DNA of 64,000 nt, taken from the NCBI RefSeq assembly GCF_032854445.1, contig NC_088302.1, forward strand, positions 42,570,645-42,634,644, written 5' to 3'. The position numbers were made by a program, and so were the translations under genes. Source of the DNA: Liolophura sinensis. Its lineage: Eukaryota; Mollusca; Polyplacophora; Chitonida; Chitonidae. The notes beneath the pieces were generated by a model that saw only the letters and a program-made list of their open reading frames with translations, did no database searches and had not been told where the DNA came from. This document shows, in pieces, positions 11,921 to 21,975 of the stretch (positions are counted from its first letter, which is position 1; every line of letters begins with the position of its first letter).

Positions 11921-14223
11921 GGGCATCGATCATGGCGTCTGACTGATGGTCCTGGAGGTTTACGACAGTCAAGACAAGGGCAAAGGCAAAGGCAAGATCA
12001 AGGTAAAGGCAAGATTAAGAAAGGCACAAAGGTATTCGATTCCACGGGAGAATCGCTCGATCTGGCGGGAGATTTGCTATCTTCAGTATATTACGCATGA
12101 CGGATTTAGTGTTATACTGAAGGGACTGTGACTATATGAGTTAAAGAGTTACTTCTCTTACATTAAAACATACCTAAGGATTACGGTTAGGTAGAAATTC
12201 CAGCACATACACCTGTCGAAATATTTTTAAATTGCTAAAGAATATTCACCGTCTATAGCCGTGTCAACAAGCCTCCCAGAGTTATTCCCCCTGAAATTCT
12301 GTGTCGCAAATGACATTGCTGATTCTGAACGAATATTTGATGCTTTGACTGTATATATGTGAATAAATGGACTTCACTGTTTAGTGTTTGAACTGACAAA
12401 ACAAATCTTCAGATCTTCTGTTATGCTCTTCTTGTCGATTTACTGAAAGAAGTCGTAAGACTTGAGTTTTCCTCCAAGAGTTATCCCATAACAATACAGA
12501 CTGGGAATGCAATTGGCGTATTAAAAAGAATAGCAGCATTGAATTAATGATTGGGGTATTGAGAGTAAATCCATATTTGTGTAGTGGTGTCTCCAAATAC
12601 TTGAGGTAAATATACTCTACTCATACGCTACCAAAATATTATCTGGTGATAAGCAGAGCAAAACCTGTAAACTTAACCTCTAAAGATCATAAGACTGGGT
12701 TTTAAAGAAATATCCGCTACAATACCCAAGTGTAGAGCTTGTGTTGCCACGTGTCACTGACTAAAGTCAATTTTGATAACGAGACTGAGTGATTTCACAG
12801 ACAACTGAATATAAGCCACTTTCTAAAAGAAATGAACCATAGCATAGAAATTTAGTGTTTATGCAAGCTCACAATGCGCGCCATCATTCCCCCAAAGACA
12901 ACATTCCATGTCACTCATTAGAACGAATCACACCAGAGCCACACAACAAAATCGCTAAGAACGCTGTCACCATAATTACGTAAATCCAAAGTTATAAATA
13001 CTCTGCACTAATATATTTGAAATACACCATAAACTAGTATCCTGCAAAATGCAGATAAACTAGAAATATGGAGATGAAAATTTGGGTTATGCCAAACATA
13101 ATAACTTCAACAAGAAAAACATTTTATTCAAAACCATAATGCAAATTCATTTCAAAGCATTCCAAACGCATTAGAACCTGTGGGAATGGACAAGCACTTG
13201 GCAAACTTTTTGACATTTAATAACGGGTCTATCACAAACTGCATAAAAGCTCTGTGTAAACCTACATACAAGAGATCTTTAATTGTTCTGTTGTTTCATG
13301 GATAAATCTAGAATATCTAAACAAAAAAATGTTGATAGTTATTTTTAATGAGACTTGACTCACGTAATTTAAACCGGTGGAGATTATATTAGCTTAATGG
13401 AATATGGCCAGAGCCACACAAATTTTAGCTCGAAATTCAATCCAGGCAGGATTACTGATCGGTCGGAAAGCAGTCAAACAATCAGTCAAATAACAACAAT
13501 ACTTTGCCTTAAAACCAAGCAAAACACATGAATATTAACACAGCTAAAAGTTCGGCTGTGAATAATTATGTAAAATCGAGCAACCTGAAGTGTTTACAAT
13601 ATTCCAGCTCTGTGATTAAAAACGCTACCAACACTTTGTCACTCTCACTTTGACATTTTGACTGCAAACGATGTCAAGATTTAAACAGTTTCTCAATCTT
13701 TCTCGAGTGTAAGTCATTGTAAGAGATTTAATGACATTCACAAGATCAGACTTCTTAATTGCACTATGTAGATCAGTTGGGATATGAGCGGAAATCAAGG
13801 ACGAAAGGTGTTACACGGCATTTATGTCCCTAGTTGGAGGATTAAATGACTTGTGGTGTGATGACAATACAGCATTTTGAGTCACTCAAGACCAGTGACC
13901 TATAATGTAAGCAACGCAATTAACATCACTTTTTCAACTAATTCTACCTAAGCCATGGTGCTAGTGGGAGGGTAACTGCTTCTTTTAACAATTTACATTG
14001 TTTCATTTTGAAACAAAATCCTAACGCTTGTAAACTGACAAGAGGCTGTACTCACCGCTTTTCATTATATCCCAGACAACATTGTTTTCACAAAGTGTGT
14101 TTGTGAAAAATGTGTTTTTGGAACTTTATTGAGAGTCCACACTGACTGGAAAACTGTGCACAACAAAGAAATGCTGAAGTTAAACCTCTTTACTGGAATC
14201 GTGATCTCGAAACCTCCTTTTCC

Positions 14224-14400
14224 CACTGTATTTATTTATATATTTGAATAGTGTTTTACATCGTACTAAAGAATATTCCACTTATAAAACGGCGACCAGC
14301 ATTGTGGTGGATGGAAATCGGGAAGATGCGCAGTTTTCTGACAGACCTTCCCACGTACGGTCAGAGAGATAACCAGCGTGAGCTGGACACCCTAACAACT
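14224..14400 (-). repeat. SINE family A, diverged (spacer 1)
   Basis: Minus-strand copy with recognisable blocks: gtgttttacatcgtac, gaatattccacttataa, ggcgaccagcattgtggtgg and gacagaccttcccacgtacgg. The head is lost. The same element is in spacer 2 at 31014, so it predates the spacer duplication. Confidence 0.75.
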
Positions 14401-15996
14401 TCAGCCATGGGTGGCCCCTGCCCCTCTATTTAAAGAAAAATTTTTACAACTGCAAACTATATGTGGAGCAAAAATTGGGCATGCTAAGTGAGTCAGGATA
14501 GACTCTTACGTTTATTTTAGCCAATGCTTCCATCGGTAGACCCGTAAATGTACCTTAGCTAACTCACACCTTCCTGTCTCAGATCACACCGCTGTGACGT
14601 CACCCTCCATGCATGGTAACTATGGTCAGTAGTACTGCTACTCTCTGGACGAGCGAAATTTGGCGCTGCAGCTTCTGTCGTAAGTTTTAGTTAGCTCCTA
14701 AAAGCATGAAATTGTCAGGTTGCCGTCATTAACCACGAGATTACCGTTGTTTTTCAGGATTCTTTAAAACGTTTCTCGTAAACCCACAGTGGAGTTAATA
14801 AGAACTGAATTCGAACCTGCGGTTTTATATTTAGTGGATTAACCTATACCGCGACGAGAACAAATGTTTGGTTGAATGAACCAATGAGAGCCCCGCACAT
14901 GTATGTGGTTAGTGCATAAAGACAAACATCTGGTTAATTTTTTTTTATCATTTTATGGAATATTCTGGTAAGACCTACAGTCATGCTCTATTGTTACTCA
15001 CCTGCATGCAATAGTGTGCAGATATCGCTTTAGAACTAAGTCGTGTCCATTGTAAAGGTGAAAAGTCTCCATTTCTGACAAAATTCCGTTTGAGGTACAA
15101 CATTTCGTGTTCTAAGTCATTATCAGTTAAAGATTCACAAATACAAAACCCGAGTCTATGGTACGTGAAATTTCCATTTCTTTTCCATGAGTCCATTCTC
15201 TAAATACACGATCATTCTATGTTTTTTAAATTTTTCTGTTCATTAATGGTATCGAATTAATTGACCTCCAACCTATCAAAAAAAAAGGAGTTTTTGAATG
15301 AGACGTCAAATAACAATCAAATAAATCAATCTACTTTATAAAAGCAAGTTGTTAGGGGCGTTGCCACACTGACGTGTAATAGGCGAGCTCTGAATTACCT
15401 CCCTTATACATGACAGCGATTACCTCCCTAACGAGAGTTTAGTTTTTGAGGCGTGAAACTACGAGAAGTGGGACCTCGCCTAAAAAAGCATGCAGTATGC
15501 AGTTATGTGACGACAGTGACAATTTTTTCTAGGCAACATTATGTACGAAAACCTGATATCAGTCTTTGAGAGATCTTAAATGAAGTTCATGTTTTTCAGC
15601 TGATGAGTTCGCCAAAGCTGTGCTGTATTTAATTACAGCCATATGGCCTTTTGAAATTACCTCCAATTGGATTAAAAATAGCGTTTATCCTGGGAATAGG
15701 TTTACAAAATTAAACAGTCAGGTCTTCAACCAGCTTATGCCGCTTTAAGTACAAAACTTGCCAGTAGCCAATTTCTGAAGTCTCACCTGACCACAGCTTA
15801 TACCTAAAATGTACCTTTGCCGAAATTAAGTATATTCCTGTCAGATCGTATTGGCGTGAAAAACTGTAAGACCTCGTCGTGTGCTATAAAGCAACCCCCC
15901 AGAAGATGTGTATATACTTACTGATTAATGATTTCCTCTACAGTCGATACGCTGGACGGAATCTGGTGCCTAAAAGAAGCCAAGTGACAAGGAGAG

Positions 15997-16095
15997 ATGT
16001 CAAAAAATACCTCCATTGTCGGCATGATCTTCGGCTCATGCGTTGTCGTTGTCGTTCACTACGTTATCGGCAAGGAGTGGAAGACTGCACAATGA
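15997..16095 (+). CDS. Possible 32-aa single-span membrane micro-ORF (spacer 1)
   Basis: ATG to TGA encoding 32 aa, starting MSKNTSIVGMIF, with a run of five Val before HYVIGKEWK. It would be a small protein with one membrane segment and a basic C-terminal end. A CTACAG acceptor-like site lies upstream at about 15944. The spacer-2 copy (32781-32879) keeps the frame with two amino-acid changes (V8I, K29T). It weakly resembles the N-terminal segment of PET117-type mitochondrial assembly factors, but the downstream part of that family is missing. It may be an exon relic or chance. Confidence 0.2.
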   Translation: MSKNTSIVGMIFGSCVVVVVHYVIGKEWKTAQ

Positions 16096-16373
16096 TTTTT
16101 TTTTTTTTTTTTTTTTTGATTGGTGTTTTACGCCGTACTCAAGAATATTTCACTTATACGACGGCGGCCAGTATTATGGTGGGTGGAAACCTGGCAGAGC
16201 CCGGGGGAAACCCACGACCATCCGCAGGTTGCTGGCAGACCTTCCCACTTACGGCCGGGGAGGAAGCCAGCATGAGCTGGACTTGAAATCACAGCGACCG
16301 CATTGGTGAGAGACTCCTGGGTCATTACGCTGCGCTAGCGCGCTAACCGACTGAGCCACGGAGGCCCCCCCCC
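16096..16373 (-). mobile_element. Full-length SINE family A insertion with 13-bp target-site duplication
   Basis: Minus-strand element: the T-run and 3' end lie on the left, and the tRNA-derived head (reverse complement shows the A-box-like TGGCTCAGTCGG and the B-box-like GAxTTCAAGTCC) lies on the right next to a C-run. It is flanked by perfect direct repeats gactgcacaatga at 16083-16095 and 16374-16386. Spacer 2 holds the empty site with a single copy at 32867-32879, so this insertion came after the duplication. Confidence 0.95.
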
Positions 16374-16426
16374 GACTGCACAATGACAATGTCACGTTAT
16401 GCTCGAACCTGTATGTTGAATACAGC

Positions 16427-16430
<4 letters not shown>

Positions 16431-16522
<92 letters not shown>

Positions 16523-16576
16523 AGATGTCTATATCTATATCTATATCTATCTATCTATCTATATATATATATATAT
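16431..16576. repeat. TA/TATC microsatellite (spacer 1)
   Basis: A long (TA)n run, a short TATC-rich middle and a second (TA)n run. The corresponding tract in spacer 2 is only about 22 bp (32925-32946). Open frames made of alternating Tyr and Ile here are artefacts. Confidence 0.95.
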
Positions 16577-16599
16577 AAAATCAAATCCCGTTTATTACT

Positions 16600-17290
16600 C
16601 TTGCGAGACGAATTTGCACAATCGTACCTAACAAAAAACTCCGGCAAATCAGATTTTCTGAATTAAGGACTTTTCTATTAATGAGGCATTATTAAAAAAA
16701 GTAATAGTCATCGGTTTTGACAAAGCAAACAAAATTCATATTTGAGTTTTAAGACCATAAAACCGACTTCCAAGACCGATACGATTTCATTTGTATTTCA
16801 ACTTCTTTCCCATTATCCACAACAACCAACCACTACTAGAATCAAACGATCGTCTCACTAAAACGTTTCATCAAACCAAAATTATAAACGGTAAGAGACA
16901 GGCTGCCAATCTTAAGAAACTTTTTAGAAAGGCTCGGTTTATTTCCAACTTAATAGAAACCAGTTATGCAACTTCTAGGTGTGCAGACCCACGATGCAAA
17001 TGCTGTGAAAATTTAATAACAAACGATAACGATAATATGAGCTGTAATTCTCAAAGTCTGCTCTATGACTTAACCTGCTCTAATTCTAGCAAATTCTTCA
17101 TAGGCGTTACCGGTGAATCATTCATAACACGCTAAGTTTACAGATTTTACACAATGGGCCCAAGTTCCACGTAATGCCTTTCTTTAAATTATCAGTGAAT
17201 AAAGCTCAAACCAGAGGAATCAAAGAAGATTACTTTATTCATGAATTTAAATCTGAACTTAACAGAGAAAACATCCGGAGATAAACTCTC
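16600..17290 (+). mobile_element. Penelope-like element remnant (linker and GIY-YIG region)
   Basis: The frame at 16791-17135 has the order of blocks typical of the C-terminal half of Penelope-like retroelement proteins: a PLL...RLTKTF segment, NLKKLFRKARF (the 'NL+..L.+AKF' block), a Cys motif RCADPRCKCCENLI, then LLYDLTCSNSSKFFIGVTGESFITR, which matches the start of a GIY-YIG nuclease (usual form YVGETGRS). A frameshift near 17130 leads into NGPKFHVMPFF and an EDYFIHEFKSELNRE-like tail. The reverse transcriptase part is missing or unrecognisable, so the element is dead. Confidence 0.65.
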
Positions 17291-17814
17291 CGCATGGATA
17301 ATCCCATGGGCAAGTTCGAACTTTATAATATTATATGTAATTTCCCCATGGTTTAATCTAACTGCATGTATACATAGCTGTCGCAAGATATGTTGAAATA
17401 AAAAAGTTCTAAAGAATCGCCATGATACACAGTAAAACTAGTCAGCTAAATCAACAAGTTGAGTTGGTCATGTTTCTTCTACAGTGTATATATATAGTGT
17501 GTATACATATATATACATATATACATTATAGATTTAGATTTGAATTGTTCACTGTGGCCCAAATAAAACTGTAATAACAAAATAAAGTTCCGAGAACTTA
17601 CTTTCCATTTTGTGATAAAATTGTCTAATGTGGACTTGGAAAGTTTCATATTTATTTCAAGTGCATCTATTGGACAAACGATCTGCTGGCCTATGTTAGA
17701 ATGTTCAAGTCGTTGACCAGTGAGGTAACCGCCTCGAATCCAACTTCCGCTTTATCGGTCATTGGTTGGGGTTGGGACGTTTGTCAGGTATACTAGATTC
17801 TGCCTGGCTGCCGT

Positions 17815-17985
17815 CTAATGGTTAGAGGGTCCGCTTTGATACCGGGATATCCGGGATGAAACCCGGCTCGCGCCATACCAAAGACTTTAAAAATAGTAGG
17901 CCCTATTTGTGGCTGCCTTGTTCCATGCTCAGCACTGAGAGATTAGATTAAAAAAATAGGACAGATTGACCCGGTGTCAGTAAAA
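17815..17985 (+). repeat. SINE family B, 3'-truncated (head of unit 2)
   Basis: Head with TGCCGTCTAATGGTTAGAGGG and B-box-like GGGATGAAACCC, then ccaaagactttaaaaatag, the cagcactgagagatta block and gacccggtgtcagtaaaatg. It ends into unit sequence rather than into the family 3' end. Confidence 0.75.
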
Positions 17986-18261
17986 TGTCACTTCCTCACT
18001 TAGTCACAAAGAAAGCAAAACCAAGAAGACAAATTGTGTTTAGTAAAAATCTTGTTAAAACTGAGCTGGATAAATCAAGTATTTACAGGTTCCTGTAAAT
18101 TAAAAGTAAAGTAAACGTAAAATAAAAAGAAACATCCTTCAAAGGAAACGAACGCAGTTCGCTTCACAGTAAAAACATCAATGATCAATTTAAAATATAC
18201 ATTTCTTCAATTAAACAGTTTAAATCTAATTTATCTTGAAATTGTGGGCTTATACCAAATA

Positions 18262-19610
18262 GATTCCAAGAGTGTACTTGTTTATTGGTTTGTACAACAT
18301 GTCTACCTGATTACATTAGTGTACCTGGTTTACTGGTTTATGTAACATGTCTACCTAATTACAATAGCGTACCTGGTTTACTGGTTTATATAACATGCCT
18401 GCCTGATTCCCCCAGTCTACCTGGTTTACTGGTTTATACAACATGCCTACCTGATTACCTGGTTTACTGGTTTATACAACCTGTCTACCTGATTCCCCCA
18501 GTGTACCTGGTTTACTGATTTACAACATGCCTATCTGATTCCCTTAGTGTACCTGGTTTACTGATTTACACCATGTCTACCTGGTTCCCCCAGTGTACCT
18601 GGTTTACTGGTTTATACAACATGTCTACCTGATTACATTAGTGTACCTGGTTCACTGGTTTATGTAACATTCCTGTCTGATTACCTTTGTGCACTTGGTT
18701 TACTGATTTACAACATGCGTACCTGATTCCCCCAGTCTACCTGGTTTACTGGTTTATACAACATGTCTACCTGATTACATTAGTGTACCTGGTTTACTGG
18801 TTTATGTAACACTCCTGTCTATTTACCTTTGTGCACTTGGTCTACTGATTTACAACATGCGTACCTGGTTCCCCCAGTGTACCTGGTTTACTGGTTTATA
18901 CAACATGCCTGCCTGATTCTCCCAGCGCACCTGGTTTATTTATTTACAACATGCCTACCTGGCTCCCCCATTGTACCTGGTTTACTGGCTAATACAACCT
19001 GCCTGCTTGATTTTAAAAGTGTGCCTGGTTTATTGATTTACAACATGCCTACCTGATCCCCCAGTGTACATGGTTTACTGGTTTCTACAACCTGCTTACC
19101 TGATTGTAAAAGTGTGCCTGGTTTACTGATTTACAACATGCTTGCATGATTCCCCCAGTGTACCTGGTTTACTGGTTTATACAACCTGCCTACCTGACTG
19201 CCCCAGTGTACTTGGTTTACTAGTTTATACAACCTGCCTACTTGATTCCCCCAATGTACCTGGTTTACTGGTTTATATAACATCTCTCCCTGATTGTAAA
19301 AGTGTACCTGATTTGCTGATTTACAACATACCTACTTGATTCCCCCAGTGTACATAGCTTACTGGTTTGTACAACATGCTTACCTAATTTTAAAGGTCTA
19401 CATGGTTTACTGGTTACCTACCTGATTCCCTTAGTGTACCTGGTTTACTGATATACAGGATGCCTACCCGATTACCCAAGTGTATCTGGTTTACTGCTTT
19501 TCAAACTGCCTCTATGTACTTCATCTCCCCTTCCCCAGTCGATTTACTGATTTACACGACTTACCTACTTTATTCCCTCAGTGTGCCTGGTTTACTCATT
19601 TATATCACAC
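18262..19610. repeat. 48-bp minisatellite of unit 2
   Basis: Roughly 28 imperfect copies of the 48-bp unit. Variants alternate between cctgattccccca, cctgattacattag and cctgattgtaaaag endings. Because 48 is a multiple of 3, forward frames give repeats like VPGLLVYTTCLPDSPS and the reverse strand gives MLYKPVNQVHWGNQVG-like frames. Both are interrupted irregularly, with no splice or start context. Confidence 0.95.
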
Positions 19611-19629
19611 CTACACGAAGCACGACGTT

Positions 19630-19683
19630 AAACCTCAAGTACTCACTCACTCACTCACTCACTCACTCACTCACTCACTCACA
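19630..19683. repeat. (ACTC)n microsatellite behind a SINE-like 3' end
   Basis: The sequence cgacgttaaacctcaagt, which matches a SINE-B-type 3' end, runs directly into eleven or so ACTC repeats. Unit 3 has the same arrangement with fewer repeats (36746-36792). It is likely the tail of an old SINE. Confidence 0.8.
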
Positions 19684-21725
19684 CCTTCACGATCCACCAA
19701 CCTCTGAGTTACTGGTGTAAAGGATGACAAGGCTGATCCACAGAGCTGTAGACCAGAGCATGCATACTTAATTTACACAGTGTAACGCCTCTGAGTGAAG
19801 TCATAATTATTTGTATGCTGTCTGTGGATATTAGTCCGTAAAACACAATTAGTACGTGAACCGAAATATGATGTGACTGTCATCACAACTGTCCCTCATT
19901 CCACACATGACGCCAGGTGATGGCAGGCAATACACAGCATAAGCAAACTTCACACTTAAACTGAATTAGACTACAAACACAATACAGAGTTAAGGTTTAC
20001 GTTGGCGGCAGTTCACTTGTCGATTGCATGCCCGTCCAGATCGTTTCCTGGTCAGTACCTACCTTGGGCAAATAAATGGAACCTAAACTTTGCTCCAGTT
20101 GACATTTACCTCGCCATTTCTCCGAAAACCTTTTTGAAGAAAGCGGATGTCTCGGCGAATAAACACTGATGAGGAAGAACCGGAGAGTGACGCGATGTGT
20201 ACATAAGGAATGCAAGCAATTCCAAATGTATATATAACGTCCTAAAAAGCCTCTTCTGAATCAGTTGCCCTGGTGGTATCCCTCTACATCCTAATCCAAA
20301 CGTCAAGGTAATGTGTCTTACCTTATTTTTCTTTTACAGACATATATATATATATATTTATATATATATTGTTTCCGTGTAGCTTCTAAGATTTGCCTGT
20401 AATAGCCTGTATCCGTTATTGTAAATCACTGATCAATCACTACAGTTGGGTTTTGGATAAATCACCGGGCGCCTTGTTGATTGCTCTTATGTTATGTCAT
20501 GATGTCTTTACGGCGAGATACAGAAAATTTTATTGTAATAATAACAATGAGGTATTTGCATGGAAAAAAGCACGCGAAGCTCAGAAAAAGGAAACAAAAA
20601 GAACTAAAAAAAATACAGCCGAGAGTAAATCTGATAGAGGCAACAAGACAGAACCAAGAAAACTAAAGAACATAGCCCACAGAAAAATGACCAGAGACCA
20701 GAGGAACGGAGAAACCCCAGAAAAACGGGCCAAGGAGACAGGACATGGGCGAGAGAAAGCCTTACAACGCTTAGAGAAGTGGTATCAAAAGACCAGACAT
20801 CATATGGCAGAGCCCGTGGAATACCGGACAGCCTGTAGATCAGGACCCAAGATGTATAGTTATTTGTATCAAAGATTCCAACTCAGGGATCAACGGCTAG
20901 CCGTTTGTTTGTATAAAACATTACGTCTCTCTGTCAGCGATGGCTCTTGATACAAATCCTTAACACTGCATGTTTGTCTCCATTGTGCACTAGTGGTGAT
21001 GATTTAACAATACACGTAACAGTAGGTTTTTATTTCTCGCTGTGCAATTTACGATGTGACGTATTACACAAAGGCACTTGCTGGCTTCCTATCCGGCCGT
21101 AAGTGGGAAGGTCTTCAAGCAAGCGTCGGATGGTCGTGAGTTTCCCCCGGTTCTTCCCGGTCTCCACCCCCCATAATGCTGGCCGCCGTATTATAAGTGA
21201 AATAGTCTTGATTACTCTGTAAAACACCAATCAAATAAATAAACATTATATTCTTCTTGGGGCAATACAATTGGCTTTAAATTGCTGTTTTCCTAAGTCC
21301 GGAGCTACATACACATACTGTCTGTCACCCTTCTTGTCAAAGTGTTAGTTCAAAGCTGCTTCCTTGATTTTCACGTAAACGAGTGACTCTTTGATTCCTT
21401 TCCATGCAATTTCTTCATTATTTGAAATGAAGCTTCAAATGTTTGCCTTTTGTTTTCGTGCTCCTGATAGCCCTTTGTCGTCGCCCTGTTTCTTTGTTCC
21501 GCAATTCCTGTAGATGTTGTACTTCTTTGTTTGTTTGTTTTTTTTTTCTGTTTTACGTGCAACTAGTCGATACTGATAGCTGTTGTTCTGTTTTCGATTT
21601 TTCTGTTTTTATACTTTAAGTCCAACCCATTAGTCAGTGCCCACATTTCGGTATTACTAGATACTATTGGCCATTGGTATTAGTTACCGTTTATTTCACC
21701 CGTGATGCCACAGCTGATGTCGTTT
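19684..21725. other. Conserved upstream region of unit 2, no gene supported
   Basis: Homologous to 3201-5280 of unit 1. It contains an open frame of 185 codons (20393-20950) in a purine-rich tract. The same tract is frameshifted in unit 3 and broken in units 1 and 4, so I treat it as non-coding. An AT microsatellite lies near 20341-20370. A SINE-A fragment is listed separately. Confidence 0.5.
21076..21243 (+). repeat. SINE family A, 5'-truncated (upstream of gene 2)
   Basis: Core and 3' end are present (tccggccgtaagtgggaagg, cataatgctggccgcc, gtaaaacaccaatcaaataa); the tRNA head is missing. Shared with unit 3 (38180) and absent from unit 1 at this place. Unit 4 has a separate SINE-A a few dozen bases away. 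Confidence 0.85.
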
Positions 21726-21732
21726 TATATAA
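21726..21732 (+). promoter_or_regulatory. Candidate TATA box of peptide gene 2
   Basis: TATATAA in the context gatgtcgtttTATATAActagtcgatctg, conserved with units 3 and 4. It lies 250 bp before the coding ATG. Confidence 0.5.
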
Positions 21733-21975
21733 CTAGTCGATCTGTTCCGAACGATTTTCGTTCAATAGCTGCTGCCCTGGTTAATTACAATGTTAGTGGT
21801 TAATTATTACTCTAAAGTGAGCCGTCACGATGCTGGCATTTTCCATGTTTGTCGCCAAGTCTTATCTTGTTATTTTTATTGTTATATTCAACTGTTTGAG
21901 TGTTTAGGATGAGTCTTCGAGTAATAATTTGTGGGCGTTTTGTTTTTCTCATACTGTTTGTTGATTATATTTCAG

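Larger units (their letters stand above)
10831..17814. other. Spacer 1, mostly unrecognised sequence
   Basis: AT-rich segment of about 7 kb between units 1 and 2. It is repeated almost unchanged as spacer 2 (27621-34189) and absent between units 3 and 4. It includes a CCAAT/TATA-like block (11860), a SINE-A fragment (14224), a micro-ORF (15997), a fresh SINE-A (16096), a TA microsatellite and a Penelope-like remnant (16600-17290). The remaining stretches (10831-11850, 12150-14220 and 14400-15990) show no motif I recognise. The minus-strand frame at 14981-15196 persists in spacer 2 but with amino-acid changes, so constraint is not shown. Confidence 0.6.

Noticed and set aside
16383-16666. Tyr/Ile repeat open frames
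   Set aside because: Direct product of the TA microsatellite.
19997-20306. Minus-strand frames conserved in units 2, 3 and 4
   Set aside because: Two overlapping frames compete over the same bases, the counterpart in unit 1 is broken or differs, and no known domain is visible. Kept out for lack of support.
20393-20950. 185-codon open frame rich in Lys, Glu and Arg upstream of gene 2
   Set aside because: The homologous stretch is frameshifted in unit 3 although the two units are nearly identical, and it is broken in units 1 and 4. It lies in a purine-rich tract and shows no domain.
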